A stretch of DNA of 64,000 nt from contig CM060731.1 of assembly GCA_030704615.1 (NCBI GenBank), positions 81,820,756 through 81,884,755 of the forward strand, read 5' to 3'. Position numbers and translations under genes: made by a program. The notes under the pieces were generated by a model, which worked only from the letters and a program-made list of their open reading frames with translations, did no database searches and was not told where the DNA came from. The DNA comes from Takakia lepidozioides. Its lineage: Eukaryota > Streptophyta > Takakiopsida > Takakiales > Takakiaceae. Positions 47,170 to 57,684 of this stretch are shown here, one piece after another (position 1 is the first letter of the stretch; each line of letters starts with the position of its first letter).

Positions 47170-48600
47170 CTGGACTTAAGGTTGCAGTTACGGAGGACAA
47201 TTGGGAGCCTGACATTGGACCCATTGTCATTGGAGGAGAGAGACGACGTATATGGCAGTTCCTGAGGGCTTACAGGAATTGCTTTGCCTCTCGTGTTACG
47301 GTGGAGGAGCATGAAAGACGTATTTAGGTGGTGCATCGACCGGGTTTGGTCAATCAGGATGCGGATGGATTGAGTCGCAATCCATGCACGAGCCAACAGG
47401 ATTACACTAGAGCTCGGTGGCATGGTGAGACGGACGAGGAGATGGTGCCGGGATGACATGCATCTGCCTTTTTGTGTACAATCTTGGCATTGGGAGGTCA
47501 GATTGGACCTACAACAGGGATGACTGTAGACAGAGTGTCTGAGGATCTTGAGGCTAGTGATGAGCCAGGTGGTTTGAGATATACATGAGGATTCGGTTGT
47601 GTTGGACTACCTCCGCACTGGAGACACGACAGCTAGTGTGACTGCCAAGGAGAGGGATCGGATCCTGCAATGAGCCAAGAGGTTCAAGTGGGAGGGGATA
47701 CACCTGCTTCGAGTGTGGGAGGATGGTCGGGTGAGGATCGTGCCTCACCCAACACAGCATGCATGGTTAGTGCGGCATGCCTATGAGGAGTTGGGGCATT
47801 TTGGAGTGCAACGCACTCATAGTCTACTGCAGGGGCAGTATTGGTGGCGTGGTATGCACACAGAGGTGCAACGGTTTGTAGCTAGGTGCATCGTGTATGG
47901 CAGGGTGCGTGCTTCATTCAACGCCCCTACACCACAATTGCATCCTTTACCCATCATGGGATTGGGCTATAGGTGGAGTCTTGACTTTGCAGGGCCGTTG
48001 CCACTGACGATGCATCACCACAGATATGTGTTGGTGATGGTGGAGCACTTCTCCAAGTGGATTGAGATGGTTCCATTGCCTAACAAGGCCAATGAGGGGG
48101 CTGCGTATGCATTCCTAGATCGTGTGCATAGCCGATTCGGTGCTCCAGCTGAGGTACTCACGGACCAAGGGAGAGAGTTCTTGGGGGAGTTTCAGGCTTT
48201 GTGTGATAAAGCCTTGATAGACCACCGTACCACTTCTCGGGATCATCCTGAGGCCGATGGCTTGGCAGAGAGAGTGGTGTAGATGGTGAAGAGGGGTTTG
48301 CGCAAGTATGGCTTGCAAAAAGGACACCTAGGAGATTGGGATCTTCAGGTACCTTGGTTAGCCACGGGCTACAAGTTTAGCAAGCAAGCATCACTTGCCT
48401 CATTCTCATCATATTTCCTTCTCTTTGGCCGAGAGCCGGATTTGCCTGCATCTATTCGCAGGGAGGCTGCAGTAGTCCTCAACCTTGATGATCCGGATGT
48501 GTGGACACAAGCATGTGCCCAGCGGGCAGAGTTGTTCAAGAAAGTCATGCCTATGCTTTTTAGAGTCTTGCTATTGCCCAATACCGAGACACATTGAGGT
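47170..48600 (+). pseudogene. RNase H tail and integrase of the methyltransferase-bearing retrotransposon
   Basis: A pre-RT segment (WEPDIGPIVIGGERRRIWQF) is followed after TAG 47325 by VVHRPGLVNQDADGLSRNP, the end of a Ty3 RNase H. The reverse transcriptase is deleted between them. Integrase: HAYEELGHFGVQRTH..QYWWRGM zinc-binding part, where the last Cys of CxxC is Tyr (CIVY). Catalytic D-D-E: SLDFAGPLP, VLTDQGREFLGEF and ADGLAERV. A TAG at 48280 replaces an expected Gln. The LLFGREPDLP block marks the C-terminal core. Non-functional. Confidence 0.8.
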
Positions 48601-48639
48601 ATGCCACTATACGTGGAGGGGGATATCGGCCAGGTGTTC

Positions 48640-49022
48640 GGCGTTTCCACCCTGGGGACTATGTGTATCTGCAGCAGACAGCGCCTACGACCTTGGATGT
48701 CACCACAGGACGTGTGATTCTAAGGGTCAGGGAGGTGTTGCCTTCATGAGTGTTGATTCTGAAGGGTTGAGATGGCATGGTATGGAAGGATCATGTGCAT
48801 AATTGTGCGCCACGTCACCTTCCACATGTGGATGGGCGGATAGATCCCAACCTTGCAGTGGTACCTGCAGGATTGAGTTACATGCTATGTGGGCATGCTC
48901 GTGGTGCCGCCACTATGCTGGTGTGTGATCGATGCTCAAGAGGTTGGCACATGGGATGCTTGACACCACCTCTTGAGAGGGTTCGTACGTTGAAGACTGA
49001 ATCTCTAAAACCTTATATATGA
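48640..49022 (+). pseudogene. Integrase C-terminal part with PHD-like finger
   Basis: HPGDYVYLQQ is the SH3-like GPY/F-region strand. After a frame change, DPNLAVVPAG is followed by LCGHARGAATMLVCDRC and RGWHMGCLTPPLERV. The order C, CDxC, WH, xxC, LxPPL is that of a PHD finger, which reads histone H3 tails. The first Cys of the finger is Tyr (SYMLCG), a one-base G-to-A change. It occupies the place where chromoviruses carry a chromodomain, so a chromatin-targeting role for the ancestor is inferred. Confidence 0.65.
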
Positions 49023-50757
49023 TGGAGACCACTAAGAGGATCAAATGCATAGGTGAATTTACTGAGAGTCATTGCGCACACAATGTGCCATGATTCTGAG
49101 TAGGCCAGTGCATTTGCAGATTGCGGTATAGCGAACACCAATCATTTTTGGGTGCCTTGAACTACCTGCTGGGTCTTTTTGTCTACACATATTTTGCATC
49201 ACTGTGAATGTGATGAGTGGCCGGTGTTTTGCACCTGGGTGCGTATCCACTGAATGCATCGTTTCGTCTTCTCTCAAGCCTTTGTCTTTCAATTGTGTTG
49301 CCGATTTTCCAAAAATGCAGTGCACCACTTCAACCATCATAAAACCTGCATGGTCGCCTCTCATACGCATGTTCGGGACTTGTCTCTGTTCTCCACCAAG
49401 CCCACGCGTTAGTAACATGCATCGTGTGCAGCCGTTAGATGCACTTGCATCCAATGCACCTGAAATGTCCAACCCTGCGAGCAATGATAGATTGACATCG
49501 TCATTTGCAATCACATCCAACATTTGTTTCATCCATTTATGTTTGCATCGTCCACGTAGACACTCCTTGGGCAACCGGCAATTGCCACGTGCAGTTGTGA
49601 ATACTGGCAGTCATACATTCCCATGCCCACGTCATCCTGTTGCAGTTTTGGCCATGACTCCTAGTCGTATCTACCATCTTCCCCTATCTGGTCAAACGTG
49701 GCGGAGGTACAAGGTGGCATATACGACTTCTGGTGGTTGTTATAGAGTAATTATTCAATCAGAGCTTTACCATATGATCCTAAAACCAATGGGTCATAGC
49801 AAAGAGCTACCCAAGGGCCTAACAAAAAAGATCATGTTCAAGATAGCTCAACCAAAAAATGCCCAGTGCATTTTCTCCACACATAAAACAGAGGGGGCAG
49901 TCCATGTCCGAGAACTCCCCTGTTCCATACTGCTTCATTTCTGCAACAATCTGAAGTCCACCTCTTATCTGCAACGGTTTGCAGCCTGCGACATCGTTGT
50001 TATGAGTCAAACGACAGCCACCAAATTGCAAACACTATCGCTAAGCAAGGCAAGCAATTGCCAAAACAAGAACGCAGCAAAAAGGAGACGAGAAGAGGGA
50101 GGACTTAGCACCAGAAGAGAGATACTTCTACAGTAAGAGGAAAGTGCTCTAGCATAATTGCACTATCCAGCAAGCCCTTGTTTCTGACAGTACATAGGTA
50201 CCAATGTCAGAGATTTCTCGATCTCTCAAAAGAATCGGCTGCCCCCATGGCCTCGTACACCATCATCAGGTGATGTGTATGGACAAAAAACCGGGCAGGT
50301 TTTGCATAATGGAAATCTCTGCTCAGCACGCCCAACAAACAAGACTACGATTCCAGCCTTGTAACCTGTTAAAGCCAATTCACCTGCAGTACAAGGATGA
50401 TCTTCACGTCCAACCAGGTTGCGACAAAGGCTTGGACCTATTTACTAGGATTATCCACTTCTGCGATCTTCAACCTTTTAGGAGGTTCCAAAAACTCTCA
50501 TGGAGTCCGCAAATCCAACCTCCCTTGCAGTGATCCAACACCAAATCTGTTCCAGGAGGTCCGTAAAGTCATCATACAAACACCATCTTGTAAGGCTTCT
50601 GTCTCTGATAGTACACCGACAACCTTGAGGAGAGTCTGCCGCCCCCAAAACGCCCGCATAAGTACAACTCATCCACTAGGTGAACAACCAGAGGGGGCTG
50701 CTATTTCATGAGCGGCATGAGCATGAGCGGGAAAAAAAAAAAGCATGACCATTGTGA
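49023..50757. other. Unassigned stretch between the retrotransposon remnant and copy 2
   Basis: A 310-codon plus-strand open frame (49204-50136) has no recognised motif and an unbiased composition. It is not supported as a gene. No matching LTR was found for the retrotransposon to its left. ATGAGCGGCATGAGCATGAGCGGG and an A run (50710-50742) lie just outside the next element end. Confidence 0.4.
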
Positions 50758-50799
50758 GTCCACGGAAATAGGGTTAGGAGGCACAGAAATAGGGTCATG
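50758..50799. repeat. Left terminal inverted end of copy 2
   Basis: GTCCACGGAAATAGGG followed by a second imperfect unit, GCACAGAAATAGGGTC, at 50781-50796. The doubled layout also occurs at 30060-30097 (GCACGGAATTAGG on the other strand). Confidence 0.6.
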
Positions 50800-50909
50800 T
50801 GAAGTTGGAATGTGGCACCAGTGGACTTGAAATCCAACATTTTATTGCAAATTTTGTGGCAAGCCACATCTATACAAGTGTGTTCTAAGTGTCATAGCCG
50901 GAATGGGCA

Positions 50910-53900
50910 CTACTCTCCTACACCCTCCGAGGAACTTGCCCCACCTTCTTCCTCATCCCCCTCATCCCCCTCATTCTCCGAGCTCTGTGATGCATCAGTT
51001 CCACTATGCCTCTCAAAAATCCCGTCCTCTCCTTGGGGGACTGTCCACCTCACCTCCTGGGAATCTTCTGCGTCTTCTCCCCCACTTTCCTCAGCAGAAT
51101 CCAAGACAAATCTACGAGCCCGACGGGCTCTAATAGCTGCTGCCTCCTCCCTCATCTTTATTTTCTTGAGGCTTGCCTCGTCTAAAATCTGCTGTACACG
51201 ACTAGGTTTGGAACACCTCCTAATGGACACCGAAGCAAGCCGGGCAGCATAAGTAGGAAGGATGTACTCCCTTTCTGGACTAGGCATGAAATCCCCCCTG
51301 GCAAAAAAGGCACGTTCCTCCTGCCCATGAACTCCGGTGTAGATGTCCCTCCGGCAGTACTTGGCATCCTACAGTAAGAACAAATCCACTTCAAGAATGT
51401 CAATACCAGCACAACCAGAAAGGGTTTTCAATGAAATAAGAGAGCGGAGGGAGGTGCCTCACGAAATTTGGAGGCAACTTACAATGCCACCACTCACTCG
51501 TAAACCGGGGGCTCCTCGGCCTCGATCCCAACTTCCTCCCCCTGCTCCTTCTCGGATTTTTCCTCATCCTCCGAGGATGCCTCTTCCTCTTTCGGCAGAC
51601 GTTCAGCCGCTGCAAGTTCCGAGTTGTGGAGGGCAGTATCTGGCTCGAAGGCGAACACATGCCTGTCGGACAACGTCCCTACCCACATTGAAGCACCTGA
51701 GGAACAAAGCGGGCGGTTAATAGCTTGCGGCATGCAATTGCAATCGGGCCAGGGGACAAACTGATCACGTGAAGGCTTACCCGTGCCGCATGTGAAGTCC
51801 AGAATCCGCCCTTGGACATCCGAGCACGTCTCCATGAGGGTTTGGATGAAAGCAGGGCTCCGAGTCCGGCTGTACCGCCACGGTTTGCCTGTCGTTGTGT
51901 CCTTCGGCATACTGGAGTGGGGCACATAGTTGTAGAGGACATCGTAGGTTACAGGGTCCACAGCGGCATCAACAAGACGACCGTCGTTGCGGAATTTGAA
52001 CGTAGACCCTCTCTTCACAAAGCAATATGCCTCAAACACCAATGTCTGCACATCCAACAAAGAAGGGATCAACTCCAAGGTCTACTTAACATACACCACA
52101 ATATGAAGTGAATGCAATAGATTGATAACTTACACTTTGGCCCTCTGTTCGCAACCCCTGTGTACTGATGCAGAACCATTTTCTGAGGAGGACTAGGGTG
52201 ACACTTTTGGGTGTCCACCTTGCCACCGCATTCTCTGTGGTCTTCCCTCTCGTGGCAAGGACAACCACACATCCACCGTCATCCAGAAGCATCCCCGCCA
52301 GCCCAAACCCGGCTTTCCAGTAGTCCTCAGTAAACCTGTTCCAGGTGGGCACACCATCCAGGCCCTCCAGCAGCTCCCCATCTGGAATGTCGAGGAGAAT
52401 CATGTCGCAAGCTCTCTCCACCTCCCCCCCCCCTCGAGTGCTCTTGCAATTCGTGCTCATAGCCGTGAAGAATTCCATCATGGCTTCAAAACCAGGGGTG
52501 TCTTTAGGCTCTGTACCGCCAACCCTCTTCTTGGCTTTCCCCTTCTGCTCCGCCAGAGACTTGTTGTGTGCCACCTTCTTCGCCTTGGCAGCGAGAGCGT
52601 CAAGGAAGCTCTCATTGACGCATTGGATGATGGTTGGAGGTTCTAGCTTTGGCCTGTGCGTAAACGTCACCACCGAATACCGCCGTGTAGGCTCGCCCTC
52701 AAATGCCAACTTCTTGGCAGAGCCAGTCCCACTCCGAACTGACTTGGGAACCCGGACGACCGGTGACTGGGTAGGAGCAATAGCAGTCGCAGGACCTTGA
52801 ACAAAGTCGTCGTCCGAGTCATTCTCTTGGGTCCCCTCCTGCGCCTCCTCCGATGCCCCGATGGTTTTATTCTTTTTGGGTGTTACTGCACTCACATGTT
52901 TCCTTGTCCTTTTCCTTTGGCCTTTACTCTTCTCATGCAATTTCTCCTGAATTCCTGCCTGAGCAAGCTCTGCCGCTTTCCTGGAGTTCACAAGCGCTTT
53001 TGCCTCTTTTGCACCCAACGGAGGCAGCGGAGCCCGATTTCGTCGGAATTCAGCATCCAGCTTCAATTGAAACTCGGATGGGTCGAGCGAGCCGGGCGGA
53101 AGGTCCACATACCAAGGGCAATCACGCAAATGTTCCAGATGCCACTCCTTCACAATATCGTCAGTGTACATGGAGTCAGCCCCAGGGTTCCTCCATGCTA
53201 GGAAGAATGGTGGCTCGAAAGACAGATGACCTTTCTCCAAAAGGGAGAACTTGCAGTACATGCATTCATGAAAAACACAATGAGGTCCCTGAAATGCATA
53301 TTCGGCACCATTTTCCCAGGTTGGGGCGGATGTGAGTGGGCCTAGAAATGGAAAAATGGCGCCGAATTTCGGTTTTCGGTGACTGCCACCCTAGGGACTT
53401 AGCCATCTTGGGAGCCCTGAACTGGAAATTCGGCGCCATTTTTCCCGGTTTGGCCCGAAGATGGCTAAGTCCCAGAACCGCAATAGGGTCTACAACTGGA
53501 AAAATGGCGCCAAATTTCCAGTTCAGGGCCACCCACCCTAGGGACTTAGCCCGAAAATGGCCAAGTCCCTGAACGGCAATAGGGCCTACAACTGGAAAAA
53601 TGGCGCCGAATTTCCAGTTCAGGGCCACCCACCCTAGGGACTTAGCCCGAAAATGGCCAAGTCCCTGAACGGCAATAGGGCCTACAACTGGAAAAATGGC
53701 GCCGAATTTCCAGTTCAGGGCCACCCACCCTAGGGACTTAGCCCGAAAATGGCCAAGTCCCTGAACGGCAATAGGGCCTACAACTGGAAAAATGGCGCCG
53801 AATTTCCAGTTCAGGGCCACCCACCCTAGGGACTTAGCCCGAAAATGGCCAAGTCCCTGAACGGCAATAGGGCCTGGAACTGGAAAATGGCGCCGAATTT

Positions 53901-56900
53901 CCAGTTCCGGGCCAGCCACCCTAGGGACTTAGCCCGAAAATGGCCAAGTCCCTGAAGGGCAATAGGGCCTGGAACTGGAAAATGGCGCCGAATTTCCAGT
54001 TCCGGGCCAGCCACCCTAGGGACTTAGCCCGAAAATGGCCAAGTCCCTGAACGGCAATAGGGCCTGGAACTGGAAAATGGCGCCGAATTTCCAGTTCCGG
54101 GCCAGCCAGTCTAGGGACTTAGCCATTTTCGGAGCCCTGACTGGAAATTCGGCGCCATTTTCCCTAACACCACATGAGGCCTCTAACATCCTGAAATGCA
54201 AGGACTTGAAAGAAAGACAGCGCGTATGTACCTGTACAGAAGGCGCATTGCTGCTTTGTCCGCGTTTGGCTGGTCGGTGAACTCGTGGCTCCGGCGAGCA
54301 TCTGCTATCTCCTGAAAGAATAGGTTGGTTTTGTAGAGCAGAAAGTACCTCGTCACATAGTCACGTAGGCTCTCTGCTGCAAGAGATATCTCCATCTTGA
54401 ACTGATGTGCTTGTGTGTCCAGCTGCTCTTGCGCATTCGTCGTCACCTGTGGAGATTCTCTATCAGATCGCTTTCCTGAAAAAATACAATGAATCCACCC
54501 CCTACTAGAGTAGAAGCCCCAAACGAAGCGTGGGGAAGTACCTGAAACCACCATGTCATGCGGTTCATCCACATGTCGAATGTGGGGTCAGAGAGTTTGT
54601 CCGGTTTGGGGAAGCTCCACATGTCCCTGGTACTTTGGGAACCATTCCAGATTTGGAGCCACCGGGTCTGTCCAACCACCCAGCATATTCGTAAGCGCCA
54701 AACACCACAAAAACGAGTTGTTGCCACCACAATTTGGTTAAGAATGTATCACCTTTTCTGTTGCATCCACACAGGATGTGGCTAGACGATGGAGCTTCTC
54801 CAATGTCATCGTGGGCTTCAGAACGCGAGAGTAGTGCTTCCCCACCTCCACCAGAAAGTCGGCACCAAGGGCGGGATCAGCTATGGCCACACTTTACCAT
54901 CCGCGACTTGTACTTTATGCGGGCCCTCACCTCCGCAGCTTTGACATACGATTCGAGTGCCGGGAGGGTTGGATTCTTCTCCTCTGACTCCATGTAGAAC
55001 CTCCGCGCATGTGCCAAATCCTGCTGTATTTTCGTCTGTCAAGAATGCGCACATAAGATTAGAGATCCTGCTCAACACAATTTCTTCTATTGGGGGAGGA
55101 GATTAGAAATCACGGTGAAGACCTTTTCTTCTATTGGGGGAGGAGAGACAGATTAGCTCAACAAAACTGTCAAGAGCTTTACCCGAAATATGTAGTCCAC
55201 CATGGCGTCGACACTCAGCCTATACCAGGTTCTGTCTGCCTTTGCCTCCGACTTGCGCAGGAGGTCGGCACTGAGGGAATTGGCAAACTCTTGCACCCCC
55301 TGCTTCCCGACATCCTTCACTCGGAAGAGCATATGGGACAAGTTGGTGGCAATGAAGGCATTCTCAGTCACCCTGCAGTGCCACATTTCCATCAAACAAT
55401 ACTGAAATGGGAATTTTCATTATATATGAGGATTCGCAATGAAATGACTTCCAAATTCAAAGTCCAAAAGCGAGAGGCGTTGTAACTTACGAGTTGATGT
55501 CCGCCATTGCAGCTTTGAGAAGACTGCGATCTTTGGGCCCCGCAACCTTCAGCACAACACAATCCACGGCGAAATGCCAATCGAGGTCGTTGGGGTGGGC
55601 TTGGGCAATGTGCTCCATCCATGCCAGGAGGCGATGATTGCCGTCCCACACGTAGAACATCTTACCGGACAAGTGCTGGAAAAGAGGATCACCAGCAATC
55701 GATCTCTCGAACTCCTCATTTCGCGTTTGCCAATGGGGACCCCATTTGTCCACCTCATCGGAAGTGTGGGCACGGGAAGCTCCGTGGTCGTTCTCAATGG
55801 AAACGTAAAACGCGGCAGACCCCATTCGATATCCATCCCGGAAAGAGAATTTCAGCTTGTCGATATCGCCTGGGAGGGCAGGTCTCACCACCTGCAACGG
55901 CAAAGGGGAATTCGAAGCTTGGCCGGGTACACCATGCCCCCCAGCACCCTGCCAATGTTGATGTGGGTTGCCTCCAACATCTTGGCAGCGGCCAACTTCA
56001 TATCCGCCTCAGACATGACGTCTGCTGTAGAGGGTTTTCCGGCAGCCCACCAGGACCGCCAAATCCAGCCTGTATGCTCCGGGTTTGGGGCTTGGGATGT
56101 CCGGGAGGATGTCATCCTGGTCAGAAAGCTCCCTGTCGTCCTCCTCAATAGGGTCAGCCACCTGCGAAACCACCTCCAGCACTCTCCCCGTCTCTACTGC
56201 CCTCTCCCTGGCTTCACCTCGAACTTGCACAATCCGTGCTCTTTCTGGTGTTCTTTCCTCTCCTCCACTCTCCACCGTATGGGTAATTGCAGGGGCTGCT
56301 CTTGCCCGCGATGGTCTAATCGGTGTGTTACTGCCTCTTTGTGGTGTCTTGGAGGGATCCACCGTCTCTGTGCGTCCCTCGCTTACATTGGCATCTGTCA
56401 TTTGGGCACCCCTGGCCTCTTCAGTGGCCTTTTCTCTTTCCTCTTGGCTAGCATTCTGTCTCGTCTGTTCTTTTGCCCTCTCTTTTGCCCTCTCACGGGC
56501 TTTCTGTTTCTTACTAGGGCTAGCAGCAGGGGAGCCCTCCAGGACGACCACCTTTGATTGAGGCGAACTGACACCCTCGCGCGCACTGCTCACTCCCCCC
56601 TCCGCAGCCCGTGACGGCTCTCTCGCCAGGGATTGCATGTGCTTAGCTTTCTTCTTTCTCTTTGCGTGGGCGGACCCTACTGCATGTGCATCAACAACCT
56701 CCATTGCCGGATCTGCTGTCCTCATGTCCTCACGCCCTTCACCTGCCATGCCGCCTGCACCAACCTCCCCAATGCCTATTATGTCGTACTCTCGTTGCAA
56801 GTCCTCCCGTCCACCAACAAAAGGTTTAAGTTTGCCCTCTCGCCCCAAGTTGGGCGACTCAAACATGCGATGAGTTGGAGCTGTCGATGATACCACCAGC

Positions 56901-57501
56901 GTGCCGGGCTCGTCGTCACTCTGTCATTCCCAAAAATCGTGAGAACCAACATCGGTTCCAAAACCAGCATCGCAACGAGCAGCGCAACCACCATAGCAAC
57001 AATTGTGTAACAAAAATGAAAACATAACAAGTTTAGGAAGTATGGAGAGCCATGCAACAACAATGAAAACAAATGCAACCATTGCCTGAGAATGACATGC
57101 ACAAACAACCTTCTCCAGAGCTGCCGGATTTGCACACGCATTGCAAACAATCTAAGGTTCACTCAACTATCTAAGGTTCACTCATCCAGCGAAGCCAGGA
57201 TGAAGATGCAAAAACAAAGCGAGGCAACAAAGCGAAAGCAAAAGCGAAATCGAACAAAGCGAAAGCAGAAGTGGCTTGCCTGAGAGTACTCGGCTTCAGT
57301 TGGCGCGGGTTGTGAGCAAGACACTGGAATCTCCTGCTGGAGCTTCAGTTTGGCCATGCGAGAGATTAGCCGTCGTCCGTAGTACACAGCTTTCAACTTC
57401 CGCCGCGGTCTGGATGTGAGGTCTCTCTCAGGAGAGCCACGCCCTTCAGGCGGCATAAGTCCCAGCCAAAATGGAAAAAGATCTCCGTTTTTGGGGTACA
57501 T
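50910..57501 (-). CDS. ParB-like / beta-class DNA amino-methyltransferase-like protein, copy 2
   Basis: Exons by comparison with copy 1: 57501 to about 57288 (RPRRKLKAVYYGRR), 56920 to about 56010 (acidic, low-complexity), about 55990-55495 (ParB-like), about 55390-55190, about 55030-54780, about 54700-54545, about 54450-54235, about 53261-52134, 52045-51781, 51697 to about 51510, and about 51368-50910. Signatures: VRPALPGDIDKLKFSF, MFYVWDGNHRLLAW (ParB fold), DMILLDIPDG (DPPY position, motif IV), RILDFTCGTG (motif I, split by an intron) and DRHVFAFEPDTALHNSEL (motif II). The C-terminus is charged and Glu-rich. Motif order fits beta-class N6-adenine/N4-cytosine enzymes. A one-base shift near 55890 (RIPLCR to VVRPAL) may be a true frameshift. 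Nuclear role unknown; catalysis uncertain because both copies have DIPD. Confidence 0.7.
53336..54165. repeat. 95-96-bp tandem array with a GGCGCC core, inside an intron
   Basis: CCCTAGGGACTTAGCC recurs with its CCTA ending at 53540, 53636, 53732, 53828, 53923, 54018 and 54113, a period of 95-96 bp. Each unit has TGGCGCCGAATTTCCAGTTC, a half-altered form of the palindrome that fills 57.7-59.5 kb. Outer units (53425, 54145) carry it inverted as GGAAATTCGGCGCCAT. It lies between exons of the ParB-methyltransferase-like gene and gives false long open frames (217 codons, minus). Confidence 0.88.
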
Positions 57502-57684
57502 GCCTCGAATAGCACGTTAAACCAAGATTAGCATCAGATTTAGGGTACGTATCCAAGAAGCCATGTGTCGCCAGCCCGAATGAAAACGGATGGCGGTGGA
57601 CATTTATTGCCCAACTGCGCAATTAAATGTCGGATGAAGCCCTCCATGTCGGATGAAGCCCTCCATGTCGGATGAAAATCGACG

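Noticed and set aside
49204-50136. 310-codon plus-strand open frame
   Set aside because: No recognisable domain, no transmembrane or repeat pattern, and no partner; could be real but is not supported.
53266-54201. Long minus-strand open frames with repeated WKFGAIFPV blocks, looking like a repeat protein
   Set aside because: They are the translation of the 95-96-bp intronic tandem array; the exon pattern of copy 1 shows no exon here.
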